From assembly GCF_014650675.1 (NCBI RefSeq), contig NZ_BMVK01000021.1:62001-126000 (forward strand): DNA of 64,000 nucleotides, in the 5' to 3' direction. This DNA comes from Streptomyces anulatus. Lineage in GTDB: Bacteria > Actinomycetota > Actinomycetes > Streptomycetales > Streptomycetaceae. The translations under genes were made by a program, and so were the position numbers. The notes under the pieces were generated by a model. That model ran no database searches and was not told where the DNA came from. It saw only the letters and a program-made list of their open reading frames with translations. Position 1 is the stretch's first letter; each line of letters opens with the position of its first letter. Below, piece by piece: positions 24,120 through 32,196 of the stretch.

Positions 24120-24740
24120 ATGAGCACCCGGGTGGCCGGCCGGCCCTATCACCATGGATCCTTGCCGGAGACGCTGGTCGCGCATGCCGTCCAACTACTG
24201 GACGAGGCGGGCGCCGAGGCGGTGACCGTCCGTGAGGTGGCCCGCAGGGCAGGCGTTTCCCCCGGGGCCCCGTTCAGGCATTTCCCCGACCGGGCGGCCT
24301 TGTTGGCCGCGGTCGCCGAGGCGGTCGCGGTGGACTTCGGCGCGGCCCAGACGGAAGCGGTCGCCTCGGCCGCCTCCGTCCCGTTCCGGGCCCTGGGCAC
24401 CGCGTTCGTGCGGTACGCGCTGGCTCACCCGCACCGGCTCGCGCTCCTGCGCGGCGCCCTCTTCGGCGCGGAGCGAACGCCCGCCCTGGAGGAGGGGCAT
24501 CGCGCCTTCACCCGGAGCGTCACCGAGCTGATCGTCGCCGGGCAGCAGCGCGGCGAACTACGGCAGGCCGATCCCGAGTTGATCAGAATCGCCGCTCAGG
24601 CGCTGGCCTACGGGCTCTCCCAGATGTTCGTCGACGACTACCTCGACGCCTCACGGGCCGACACGCTGATCAACCAGGTCGTTGACCTGTTCGGCCTGGG
24701 AGTCCTCGCCCCCGGGAGCGACCGGCGCGACGTGAACTGA
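24120..24740 (+). CDS. TetR-family transcriptional regulator
   Basis: 206 residues from ATG 24120 (MSTRVAGRPYHHGSL). The helix-turn-helix is TVREVARRAGVSPGAPFRHFPDRAALLAAV at about residues 35-65. The ligand-binding half (VPFRALGTAFVRYALAHPHRL and later QALAYGLSQMFVDDYL) resembles the TetR_C_33/WHG groups. Translation from the upstream frame (from 23997) would run across the operators and is rejected. There is no clear Shine-Dalgarno site, and TACGAC ends seven bases before the ATG, so a leaderless message is possible. It most likely represses the divergent oxygenase-hydrolase operon and responds to a hydrophobic substrate or product. Confidence 0.93.
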   Translation: MSTRVAGRPYHHGSLPETLVAHAVQLLDEAGAEAVTVREVARRAGVSPGAPFRHFPDRAALLAAVAEAVAVDFGAAQTEAVASAASVPFRALGTAFVRYALAHPHRLALLRGALFGAERTPALEEGHRAFTRSVTELIVAGQQRGELRQADPELIRIAAQALAYGLSQMFVDDYLDASRADTLINQVVDLFGLGVLAPGSDRRDVN

Positions 24741-24782
24741 ACGCGGCACGTGACACACGGTATCGAGCCCCGAACCGAGGGG

Positions 24783-24818
24783 GCGACCCCTGTGGATAAC
24801 GTTATCCACAGGGGTCGC
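24783..24818. repeat. 36-bp perfect palindrome with two DnaA-box sequences
   Basis: The two 18-base halves meet at 24800/24801 without a loop. The centre reads TGTGGATAACGTTATCCACA, that is two TTATCCACA elements (the E. coli DnaA-box consensus) head to head, flanked by CCCC/GGGG and GCGA/TCGC. It is 43 bases after tetR and 32 bases before the DUF4192 gene. It has no T-tract. It could be a repressor operator, a DnaA-binding site or a cruciform-forming terminator. Confidence 0.9.
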
Positions 24819-24849
24819 GGGATGCGGCGGGCTGCGGGACCGTCAAGGC

Positions 24850-26229
24850 ATGAACAAGCACCACGAATCCACCGGCCGGGCCGGGGAGCAGCAGATCACC
24901 CTGCGCGGTCCCGCCGAGCTGGCCGACGCCCTCCCGTATCTCATGGGCTTCTATCCCAACGACAGCGTCGTGATGGTCGCCCTGCACGGCGGCCGGGGCC
25001 GGTTCGGCGGCCGGCTACGCCTCGGAATTCCCCAGGCGCCCGGCGAATGGGGGCCGGTCGCCGATCAGTTGGCGGAGTGCCTGGTATCGGGGAGCGAGCG
25101 CCGTGAAGGACGTCCCGACGCGATCGTGATCTTCCTCTGCCAGGACTCTCCGGACGGGTCGGGCGGCCGACTGGCCATGGAGCGGCTCAGGCCATTCGCG
25201 CAACGCCTGCGCACGGCGTGCGGAGCACTCGACGTTCCCGTCCTCGAAGCGCTCTGCATCTCCGACGGCCGTTACTGGTCCTACTGTTGCCCCGACACCC
25301 GATGCTGCCCCGACCAGGGAAACCCGCTGGCCATGCCCGGCACGACGGTGATGGCCGCGGCCGCCGCCTACGCGGGCGTCCATGTGCGCGGCACCTTGCG
25401 CGACATGGAAGCGCGGCTCCAGCCCTGGCGGACCCCGGCGGCCGTGACCGCGCAGGAGGAGGCCCTGGACAGGGCCGGACCGGCTCTGATCCCGAGGCTC
25501 CTCGACGAGCGGGCCAAGGGCGAGGTCGCGGCGGAGACCCTCCGGTTGGCACGCACACTCATGGACCGCATCGAGGAGACACAGCCCGCTCCGCCCGCGC
25601 TCTCGGACGCCGGTGACGACCAGTTGATCGGCTCCGACGAAGCCGCGGCCGTCATCCTCGGGCTCCAGGACCGGGAGACCCGGGACAAGGCCGCCGCCTG
25701 GATGGAGGGCGCGGAAGCGCAAGCGGCCCTGCGGTTGTGGCGGACGCTGGCGCGGCGTTGCGTCGGGCCGTACGGGGAGCACGCCGCCGCTCCGCTCACC
25801 CTGGCGGGCTGGGTCTCCTGGTCCACGGGCGACGAGCCGGGCGCGCGGGTCGCCCTGGCCCTGGCGCTGCGCGCCGATCCCGACTACACGTTCGCCCAGC
25901 TGCTGCATCGGGCCTGCAATGAAGGGCTTGATCCGGAGGCCCTGCGCCGTTGCCTGCGCGAGGCCGCGGACGAGGGGACGCGCCCCGACGCCCGGGCCGT
26001 GGAGGCGGTGATGGACCCCGCCGCCGACCGGGGCGCCCCCTCGCTGCGCGTCCGCAGGGTCCGCCCGCTGCCCGACGGGGGCCGACGGCGGGGGCGCGCT
26101 CACCGGCGTCCGGGCGCCGAGCGGGTGAAGGCGTCACCCGGTTCGCCCCGCCCCTGGACCTCGGCGGCCGGGCGGCGGTCGCGTGAGGCCCGGCGGTACG
26201 GCCGTCGCGGCAGCAGGGCGCGACGATGA
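24850..26229 (+). CDS. DUF4192-family protein
   Basis: 459 residues. The opening LRGPAELADALPYLMGFYPNDSVVMVALHG is the DUF4192 hallmark, followed by FGGRLRLGIP and CCPDTRCCPDQGNPL. The segment LALALRADPDYTFAQLLHRACNEG near residue 340 is the conserved second part, with an Asp/Tyr-containing helix. The last 90 residues are Arg/Pro-rich, disordered in appearance. The family is actinobacterial and functionally unknown. ATG 24850 has AAGGC just before it. The gene lies directly behind a perfect palindrome and upstream of a Nudix regulator, which has its own promoter. No membrane or export signal. Confidence 0.85.
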   Translation: MNKHHESTGRAGEQQITLRGPAELADALPYLMGFYPNDSVVMVALHGGRGRFGGRLRLGIPQAPGEWGPVADQLAECLVSGSERREGRPDAIVIFLCQDSPDGSGGRLAMERLRPFAQRLRTACGALDVPVLEALCISDGRYWSYCCPDTRCCPDQGNPLAMPGTTVMAAAAAYAGVHVRGTLRDMEARLQPWRTPAAVTAQEEALDRAGPALIPRLLDERAKGEVAAETLRLARTLMDRIEETQPAPPALSDAGDDQLIGSDEAAAVILGLQDRETRDKAAAWMEGAEAQAALRLWRTLARRCVGPYGEHAAAPLTLAGWVSWSTGDEPGARVALALALRADPDYTFAQLLHRACNEGLDPEALRRCLREAADEGTRPDARAVEAVMDPAADRGAPSLRVRRVRPLPDGGRRRGRAHRRPGAERVKASPGSPRPWTSAAGRRSREARRYGRRGSRARR

Positions 26230-26470
26230 CCCGGGTGCTCTCCGAAGAGCCGGCGGGGGGCGTCCGTCCTGCCTGCCGACGGAACGGAAACCGGGCTACG
26301 CGACCCGCCCGGACCGGAACTGACGCGGCGTGAATCCCCGGTGTGACCGGCAGTCCTTCTCCATCGTCCCTCCTCCCGACCGGCTGTCTCTGCCGCACAG
26401 CGATGCCGCGCGCCGCGCTACGCATCCGGAATCGTGGAACCCCAACCGATCACGAGCATGCCGAAGGGAG

Positions 26471-26498
26471 TGTTTATCGTCAGGCAGACGACTATGAT
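26471..26498 (+). promoter_or_regulatory. Promoter with NrtR-like operator in the spacer
   Basis: -35 TGTTTA at 26471-26476, 16-base spacer, -10 TATGAT at 26493-26498; the expected start site coincides with the ATG at 26505. The spacer holds TCGTC-AGGCA-GACGA (26477-26491), an inverted repeat with the GTC-N5-GAC core seen in NrtR operators. A bound regulator would cover the polymerase site. Confidence 0.6.
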
Positions 26499-26504
26499 CG
26501 CGAC

Positions 26505-27263
26505 ATGCCGCCCTACGACCCGTCGACCTTCCCGCCCTTCGCTGTCACCGTCGACCTGGTCGTGCTCACGGTGCGACGTCACGCGCTCTGCGCGCTGGTC
26601 GTCCGTCGCGGAGAGACCCCGTTCCAGGGCCGATGGGCGCTGCCTGGCGGCTTCGTCAGGATGGACGAGGACCTGGGGTCCGCGGCAGCGCGTGAACTCG
26701 TCGAGGAAACCGGCCTCTGCGCCCACGACCCGGCGAAGCCGGCCGTGGGCAACGGGGCGCATCTGGAGCAGCTGGCCACGTACGGAGATCCGGCGCGCGA
26801 CCCCCGGATGCGGGTGGTCAGCGTCGCTCACCTCGCCCTCGCGCCGGACCTGCCCGCGCCCCGGGCGGGGGGCGACGCCAACAGCGCGCGCTGGGCGCCG
26901 GTCGAGGATCTGCTGCACCCCGGCACCGGACGGGAGGGGGAGCAGGCGGCGCCGCTGGCCTTCGACCACGCGCGGATCCTGGCCGACGGAGTGGAGCGCG
27001 CCCGCTCCAAGATCGAGTACTCCTCGCTGGCCACGGCGTTCTGCCCGCCGGAATTCACGGTCGGCGAGCTGCGCCGGGTGTACGAAGCGGTGTGGGGCGT
27101 GGTTCTCGACCCCCGTAACTTCCATCGCAAGGTCACCGGAACGCCCGGATTCCTGGTGCCTTCCGGCGGGACGACCACGCGACAGGGCGGCCGGCCCGCG
27201 CAGTTGTTCCGGGCCGGGGCGGCCACGGTGCTCAATCCGCCGATGTTGCGACCCGAGGTCTGA
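26505..27263 (+). CDS. Nudix-HTH transcriptional regulator, NrtR-like
   Basis: 252 residues. The N-terminal Nudix domain has an intact box, GGFVRMDEDLGSAAARELVEE followed by TGL (residues about 46-69), and the usual strand VDLVVLTVRRHALCALVVRRGETPFQG. The C-terminal 110 residues form a winged helix (IEYSSLATAFCPPEFTVGELRRVYEAVWG, then NFHRKVTGTPGFLVPSG). This arrangement is that of NrtR, which represses NAD-synthesis and salvage genes and senses ADP-ribose. The intact box means hydrolase activity cannot be excluded. The start is set by the -10 element TATGAT six bases before the ATG, with no ribosome site, so the message is probably leaderless. Autoregulation is suggested by the spacer palindrome. 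Confidence 0.85.
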   Translation: MPPYDPSTFPPFAVTVDLVVLTVRRHALCALVVRRGETPFQGRWALPGGFVRMDEDLGSAAARELVEETGLCAHDPAKPAVGNGAHLEQLATYGDPARDPRMRVVSVAHLALAPDLPAPRAGGDANSARWAPVEDLLHPGTGREGEQAAPLAFDHARILADGVERARSKIEYSSLATAFCPPEFTVGELRRVYEAVWGVVLDPRNFHRKVTGTPGFLVPSGGTTTRQGGRPAQLFRAGAATVLNPPMLRPEV

Positions 27264-27270
27264 GCCACCG

Positions 27271-27301
27271 GGCGTTCCGCTGCGGCGGCCCGCGGAACGC
27301 C
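27271..27301 (+). terminator. Hairpin after the Nudix regulator
   Basis: GGCGTTCCGC and its complement with an 11-base loop, beginning seven bases after the stop codon. Confidence 0.8.
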
Positions 27302-27406
27302 TGTCGGCCCACCCCTGCGCCAAAAGTCTGAAATGTCGCGTTATGTTGCTGCGGTACCCCCTGCCGCCGAGCGGTCTCACCTTCCGCGAGAGACGCGAGA
27401 GAAGCG

Positions 27407-29143
27407 ATGCTCCAGGCCATCGGACTCACCAGCACCCCCCGTCGCGACGCTCCGCCCGCCGTGAACGATCTGACCTTCGAGGCTCCCCCCGGCCGTGTCA
27501 CGGCCCTGCTGGGCGCCCCCCGATCGGGCAAGACCACGGCCCTGCGGCTGATGCTCGAACTGGACGCGGGCCGAGGCGTCGCCTACTTCCGGGGGCGGCC
27601 GCTGCACCGTATCGCCCACCCGGCGCGGGAAGTGGGCGTACTGCTCGGCGACGTACCGGGCCATCCCTCCCGTACCGCCCGAGGGCAGCTCCGTATGCTC
27701 TGCGCGGCCGCGGGCGTGCCCGCGACCAGGGCCGACGAGGTCCTCGAAGTCGTCGGTCTCGCCGGGCTCGGGGACCAGCGCCTGGGCACCCTCTCGGTGG
27801 GGATGGACCGTCGGCTCGGTCTCGCCTCCGCGCTGCTCGGCGACCCCCACACCCTGATCCTCGACGAACCGGCGGAGGGGCTGTCCCCTCGGGAGAACAG
27901 CTGGCTGTACGGGCTGTTGCGTGCGCACGCGGCCCAGGGCGGCACGGTCCTCTACGCCACCGGCGACCCCAAGGAGGCGGCCCGCACGGCCGACCGTGTC
28001 GTCACCATCGGCGGCGGGCGCCTCGTCGCCGACCAGGACGTCTCCGACTTCGCCCGCACCCGGCTCCGGGCGCGGGTCGCCGTCCGCACCCCGCACGCCG
28101 CCCGGCTGGCGGCCGTGGTCAGCCGGGAGGCCCGGGCGGCGCGGCGGTCCGTCGAAGTGGTCGAGGAAGCGAGCGGCCGGCTGACGGTGTACGGCAGCAC
28201 CTGCGCGGAGATCGGCGACACCGCGTACCGGCACGGCGTCCCCGTGCACCGGCTCGCCGACGAGATCGGCGACACCGGACCCGCTGCCCCGGCGGAGTCC
28301 GGGAGCGCGGAGCGGGGCGACTCGGCCGTCGCCCTGTCCGAGCTGCCGCCCCCGATCCGGGTGCGCCCCGCGCGCGGCCCCCTGCGCCCGCTCCGGTACG
28401 AACTGCGGCGCTCCCTGGGCGTCAGGACAACGGCCATGATCATGGCGGCCGTTCTGGTGGTGTCGGCAGCGGTCTCCGTCCTGCTCGCGCGCACGGACGG
28501 CACCGCGCTGCCCCGCGTGCTCGCCGCGTGGCCCGCCCTGTTGCCGCTCCCTCCCGCCGCGCTCGGCGCGGGCCTGCTCGGGGCGCTGTCCTTCGGGGAC
28601 GAGTTCCGTTATCCGGCGCTCGCCGCCGCTCGCGGCACCGTGCCCCGGCGGCTCGGTCTGCTGCTGGCCAAGCTCACCGTGACCGCGAGCTTCGCGCTGC
28701 TGCTCGCGGGCCTCACCGTGGTGTGCGGGGCGCAGAGCCTCCGGCTCGTGTACGGGCCGGACTTGATCGAGATCCCCTCGAACGCCTTTGCGCTCGGCGC
28801 GAGTTGGGCCGGCCTGACGGTCGGCTGCGCCTGGGCGGGGCTGCTGGCCGCCGGCGTCTTCCGGGTGGCGGGGGCGGGAATCGCCGCGGTGCTGGCCGTT
28901 CCGGTGCTCGTCGTCCCGCTGGTGCAGAAGTTCTTCGCGGCTCCGTCCGCGCGTTCGGTCGCCGGGCTCCCGGGCCGGCTGCGCGAACTGGTCGGGTGGC
29001 AGCTGCCGCAGCAGGCGGACCACTGGGTCCTGGCCGTCGCACGAGTGGTGGCGCAGCCCGTCGGCACCGCACTCGCCCTGTCGTTGTCGGCCCTGATCTG
29101 CGCATATCTGCTCACCAGCCTTCGCGGAAAGGCTCGTTGGTGA
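27407..29143 (+). CDS. ABC transporter, ATPase fused to membrane domain
   Basis: 578 residues. The ATPase half carries Walker A LLGAPRSGKTTALRLM (residues about 34-49), a signature LSVGMDRRLGLASALL, Walker B HTLILDEPAEGLSP and a D-loop/H-loop region in which the usual switch histidine is replaced (LYATGDPKEAARTADRV), hinting at weak or altered turnover. From about residue 340 there are six hydrophobic segments (MIMAAVLVVSAAVSVLLA, LPLPPAALGAGLLGAL and others), an ABC-2-like permease. Fusion of ATPase before permease is uncommon for this class. It lies 160 bases before whiH and has its own terminator upstream. Substrate unknown. Confidence 0.85.
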   Translation: MLQAIGLTSTPRRDAPPAVNDLTFEAPPGRVTALLGAPRSGKTTALRLMLELDAGRGVAYFRGRPLHRIAHPAREVGVLLGDVPGHPSRTARGQLRMLCAAAGVPATRADEVLEVVGLAGLGDQRLGTLSVGMDRRLGLASALLGDPHTLILDEPAEGLSPRENSWLYGLLRAHAAQGGTVLYATGDPKEAARTADRVVTIGGGRLVADQDVSDFARTRLRARVAVRTPHAARLAAVVSREARAARRSVEVVEEASGRLTVYGSTCAEIGDTAYRHGVPVHRLADEIGDTGPAAPAESGSAERGDSAVALSELPPPIRVRPARGPLRPLRYELRRSLGVRTTAMIMAAVLVVSAAVSVLLARTDGTALPRVLAAWPALLPLPPAALGAGLLGALSFGDEFRYPALAAARGTVPRRLGLLLAKLTVTASFALLLAGLTVVCGAQSLRLVYGPDLIEIPSNAFALGASWAGLTVGCAWAGLLAAGVFRVAGAGIAAVLAVPVLVVPLVQKFFAAPSARSVAGLPGRLRELVGWQLPQQADHWVLAVARVVAQPVGTALALSLSALICAYLLTSLRGKARW

Positions 29144-29215
29144 TCGCCGTCGCCCTACATCGGGGGCAGGGGTTCACAACTCCCTGAGGAATGACCGATT
29201 TGTTAGGGTATGGCG

Positions 29216-29240
29216 TCAATTGCGGGGCGAGCGCCGATCA
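29216..29240 (+). promoter_or_regulatory. Candidate sigma-WhiG promoter of whiH
   Basis: GCCGATCA at 29233-29240 matches the WhiG/FliA-type -10 element GCCGATAA at seven of eight bases, with TCAA at 29216-29219 as a poor -35 (consensus TAAA, spacer 15; here 13). WhiH is a known WhiG target in S. coelicolor, which supports the call. The leader would be about 55 bases. Confidence 0.6.
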
Positions 29241-29303
29241 CCCTTTCGTGTGCTTTTCACCAAAGACCTCAAGGGGTGGGCGAGCCGCGCCGACAAAGGA
29301 TGC

Positions 29304-30191
29304 GTGAGTACCCTTGCGCACACCATGATGACCGCCGCCCGCACCGTCGATTCCGGCCTGGCCGGCTCGGGCGAACTCGACCGCTATCCCTATACGGAGG
29401 CGCCGGCCGGGGAGCGTGCCGCTTCCCGGGCCTGGGGCGGTTCCGATTCCGAGCTGGGTCGGGCGAGCCGACGGGGGTCGGCCAGCCGGGGGCGCGGTCT
29501 CCACGGCCAACTCGTCCAGCAGCTCGGCCAGATGATCGTTTCCGGTGACCTCGGCGCGGACCGCCCCCTCGTTCCCGAGGAGATCGGCCAGCGGTTCGAG
29601 GTGTCCCGCACCGTCGTACGCGAATCCCTGCGCGTCCTCGAAGCCAAGGGGCTGGTCAGCGCGCGCCCCAATGTGGGTACGAGGGTCCGCCCGGTCAGCG
29701 ACTGGAACCTGCTGGATCCCGACATCATCGAATGGCGGGCCTTCGGTCCGCAGCGTGACGACCAGCGTCGTGAGCTGGCCGAGCTCCGCTGGACCATCGA
29801 GCCGCTCGCGGCCCGCCTCGCGGCCGGGCACGGCCGGGACGATATTCAGCAGCGGCTCGGCGACATGGTGGAGATCATGGGGCACGCGATGGGGCAGGGG
29901 GACGCCATCACCTTCTCCCGCGCCGACGCGGAGTTCCACGCCCTGCTCATCCAGGCGGCGGGCAATCGGATGCTCGAACACCTTTCCGGCATCGTCTCGG
30001 CCGCCCTTCATGTCTCCGGCGGCCCGGTCACCGGCTGTGACCGTCCGGGTGAGACCTCGCTCGCCCACCACGCGCGCATCGCCGACGCCCTGGCCTCGGG
30101 CGACGCCGGGGCCGCCGAGACGGCCATGCGTCAGCTGCTCGTCGTCCACCCCGACGTCGAGCGTGTGGTTCCCGCACCCCGCGAGCACTGA
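29304..30191 (+). CDS. whiH: WhiH, GntR-family sporulation regulator
   Basis: 295 residues from GTG 29304, with AAAGGA five bases upstream. A 60-residue N-terminal segment precedes the FadR-type winged helix (RGLHGQLVQQLGQMIVSGDL, VPEEIGQRFEVSRTVVRESLRVLEAKGLVSARPNVGTRV). The C-terminal FCD-like helical domain contains FSRADAEFHALLIQAAGN, with Asp and two histidines (also SLAHHARI) able to bind metal and a carboxylate. Located immediately before hrdB, as whiH is in S. coelicolor, where it is needed for sporulation septation of aerial hyphae and is activated by sigma-WhiG. The open frame extends to 29220 but without homology. Confidence 0.94.
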   Translation: MSTLAHTMMTAARTVDSGLAGSGELDRYPYTEAPAGERAASRAWGGSDSELGRASRRGSASRGRGLHGQLVQQLGQMIVSGDLGADRPLVPEEIGQRFEVSRTVVRESLRVLEAKGLVSARPNVGTRVRPVSDWNLLDPDIIEWRAFGPQRDDQRRELAELRWTIEPLAARLAAGHGRDDIQQRLGDMVEIMGHAMGQGDAITFSRADAEFHALLIQAAGNRMLEHLSGIVSAALHVSGGPVTGCDRPGETSLAHHARIADALASGDAGAAETAMRQLLVVHPDVERVVPAPREH

Positions 30192-30220
30192 CCGGGGCGC
30201 GGTCGGGTGTGTGGGCCCGG

Positions 30221-30249
30221 TGCCGCCGGACCACACGGGTCCGGCGGCA
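30221..30249 (+). terminator. Terminator between whiH and hrdB
   Basis: Perfect 12-bp arms TGCCGCCGGACC and complement around ACACG, 30 bases after whiH. The next 265 bases to the hrdB start (30250-30514) hold no gene and must contain the hrdB promoters and leader; I could not fix them with confidence. Confidence 0.9.
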
Positions 30250-30514
30250 TAATTGTGGGGGGATGGCACCCTTGGCCCATTTCGTCGCGTATGGGGTGTG
30301 ACTCGGGCCACGCGGATTGGCCGTAACACTCCTCGAAGCAGCGCGATGACTTAAGAGGTGAGCGTCGCGGAAGGAATACAGCAACCCTTGGGTGCGCTGT
30401 GCAGTTCTGAGGCCAAACCCGCGCCGTCGGCGACATCCCCAGTCGACGGTCGTCGGTTCCAGCCCTCTCCAGGGCAGGGCCGGAAGCCGTTTCCATCGTT
30501 CCGAGAGGTTGTTC

Positions 30515-32062
30515 GTGTCGGCCAGCACATCCCGTACGCTCCCGCCGGAGATCGCCGAGTCCGAGTCTGTGATGGCGCTCATCGAGCGGGGAAAGGCTGA
30601 TGGGCAGATCGCCGGCGATGACGTGCGTCGGGCCTTCGAGGCTGACCAGATTCCGCCAACCCAGTGGAAGAACGTTCTGCGCAGCCTCAACCAGATCCTC
30701 GAGGAAGAGGGTGTGACGCTGATGGTCAGTGCCGCGGAGTCGCCGAAGCGCGCCCGCAAGAGCGTCGCAGCGAAGAGCCCGGTCAAGCGCACCGCCACCA
30801 AGACCGTCGCGGCGAAGACCACCGTGACCAGGACCGTCGCGGCCACCGCCGCCTCGACGGTCGAGAGCGCGGACGCGGTGGCCGATGACGCCGTCGCGGC
30901 CGCTCCCGCCAAGAAGGCGGCGGCCAAGAAGACAGCGGCCAAGAAGACCGCCGTGAAGAAGACGGCGGCCAAGAAGACAGCGGCGAAGAAGTCCGGCAAG
31001 CAGGACGACGAGCTCCTCGACGGCGACGAGGCGGCCGAGGAAGTCAAGGCCGGCAAGGGCGAGGAAGAGGAGGGCGAGGGCGAGAACAAGGGCTTCGTCC
31101 TCTCCGACGACGACGAGGACGACGCACCTGCGCAGCAGGTCGCCGTCGCCGGCGCCACCGCCGACCCGGTCAAGGACTATCTGAAGCAGATCGGCAAGGT
31201 TCCCCTCCTCAACGCCGAGCAGGAGGTCGAGCTCGCCAAGCGCATCGAGGCGGGTCTCTTCGCCGAGGACAAGCTGGCGAACGCCGACAAGCTCGCCCCG
31301 AAGCTCAAGCGCGAGCTGGAGATCATCGCCGAGGACGGCCGGCGGGCCAAGAACCACCTCCTGGAGGCCAACCTCCGTCTGGTGGTCTCCCTGGCCAAGC
31401 GCTACACCGGTCGCGGCATGCTCTTCCTGGACCTGATCCAGGAGGGCAACCTCGGTCTGATCCGCGCGGTCGAGAAGTTCGACTACACCAAGGGCTACAA
31501 GTTCTCCACGTACGCCACCTGGTGGATCCGTCAGGCGATCACCCGCGCGATGGCCGACCAGGCCCGCACCATCCGTATCCCGGTGCACATGGTCGAGGTC
31601 ATCAACAAGCTCGCGCGCGTGCAGCGCCAGATGCTCCAGGACCTGGGCCGCGAGCCCACCCCGGAGGAGCTGGCCAAGGAACTCGACATGACCCCCGAGA
31701 AGGTCATCGAGGTCCAGAAGTACGGTCGCGAGCCGATCTCCCTCCACACCCCGCTCGGTGAGGACGGCGACAGCGAGTTCGGTGACCTGATCGAGGACTC
31801 CGAGGCCGTCGTCCCGGCGGACGCGGTCAGCTTCACGCTCCTCCAGGAGCAGCTCCACTCCGTGCTCGACACGCTCTCCGAGCGTGAGGCCGGCGTGGTC
31901 TCGATGCGCTTCGGTCTCACCGACGGTCAGCCGAAGACGCTCGACGAGATCGGCAAGGTCTACGGCGTGACGCGTGAGCGCATCCGTCAGATCGAGTCGA
32001 AGACGATGTCGAAGCTTCGTCACCCGTCGCGCTCGCAGGTGCTGCGCGACTACCTCGACTAG
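30515..32062 (+). CDS. hrdB: HrdB, principal RNA polymerase sigma factor
   Basis: 515 residues from GTG 30515 (VSASTSRTLPPEIAES), with GAGAGG upstream. Region 1.1-like N-terminus (MALIERGKADGQIAGDDVRRAF) is followed by a long linker of tandem Lys-Lys-Thr-Ala type repeats (about residues 130-165) and an acidic stretch with EEEEGEGEN and DDDEDD. Region 1.2 starts at DPVKDYLKQIG, region 2.3-2.4 at FSTYATWWIRQAITRAMADQ, region 3 at RIPVHMVEVINKL, and the 4.2 helix-turn-helix at TLDEIGKVYGVTRERIRQIE. It is the essential housekeeping sigma factor. The upstream frame from 30392 lacks homology and is rejected as start. Confidence 0.98.
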   Translation: MSASTSRTLPPEIAESESVMALIERGKADGQIAGDDVRRAFEADQIPPTQWKNVLRSLNQILEEEGVTLMVSAAESPKRARKSVAAKSPVKRTATKTVAAKTTVTRTVAATAASTVESADAVADDAVAAAPAKKAAAKKTAAKKTAVKKTAAKKTAAKKSGKQDDELLDGDEAAEEVKAGKGEEEEGEGENKGFVLSDDDEDDAPAQQVAVAGATADPVKDYLKQIGKVPLLNAEQEVELAKRIEAGLFAEDKLANADKLAPKLKRELEIIAEDGRRAKNHLLEANLRLVVSLAKRYTGRGMLFLDLIQEGNLGLIRAVEKFDYTKGYKFSTYATWWIRQAITRAMADQARTIRIPVHMVEVINKLARVQRQMLQDLGREPTPEELAKELDMTPEKVIEVQKYGREPISLHTPLGEDGDSEFGDLIEDSEAVVPADAVSFTLLQEQLHSVLDTLSEREAGVVSMRFGLTDGQPKTLDEIGKVYGVTRERIRQIESKTMSKLRHPSRSQVLRDYLD

Positions 32063-32083
32063 ATCGCGGAAGATTCACCGGCC

Positions 32084-32117
32084 GAGGGCCCGGAACCCCC
32101 AGGGGATCCGGGCCCTC
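32084..32117 (+). terminator. hrdB terminator
   Basis: GAGGGCCCGGA at 32084-32094 and its complement at 32107-32117, 22 bases after the hrdB stop. Confidence 0.85.
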
Positions 32118-32196
32118 CGGCGTGTCCACGGGTGCGGACGGTGACCGGCTGGATCACGCTGGGTGGACCGTTACCGCCTCAGCGTCAGGAGCCTCC

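Noticed and set aside
30740..31010. Repetitive Lys/Ala-coding DNA as mobile or minisatellite element
   Set aside because: It is the known low-complexity linker of HrdB, in frame and part of the protein.
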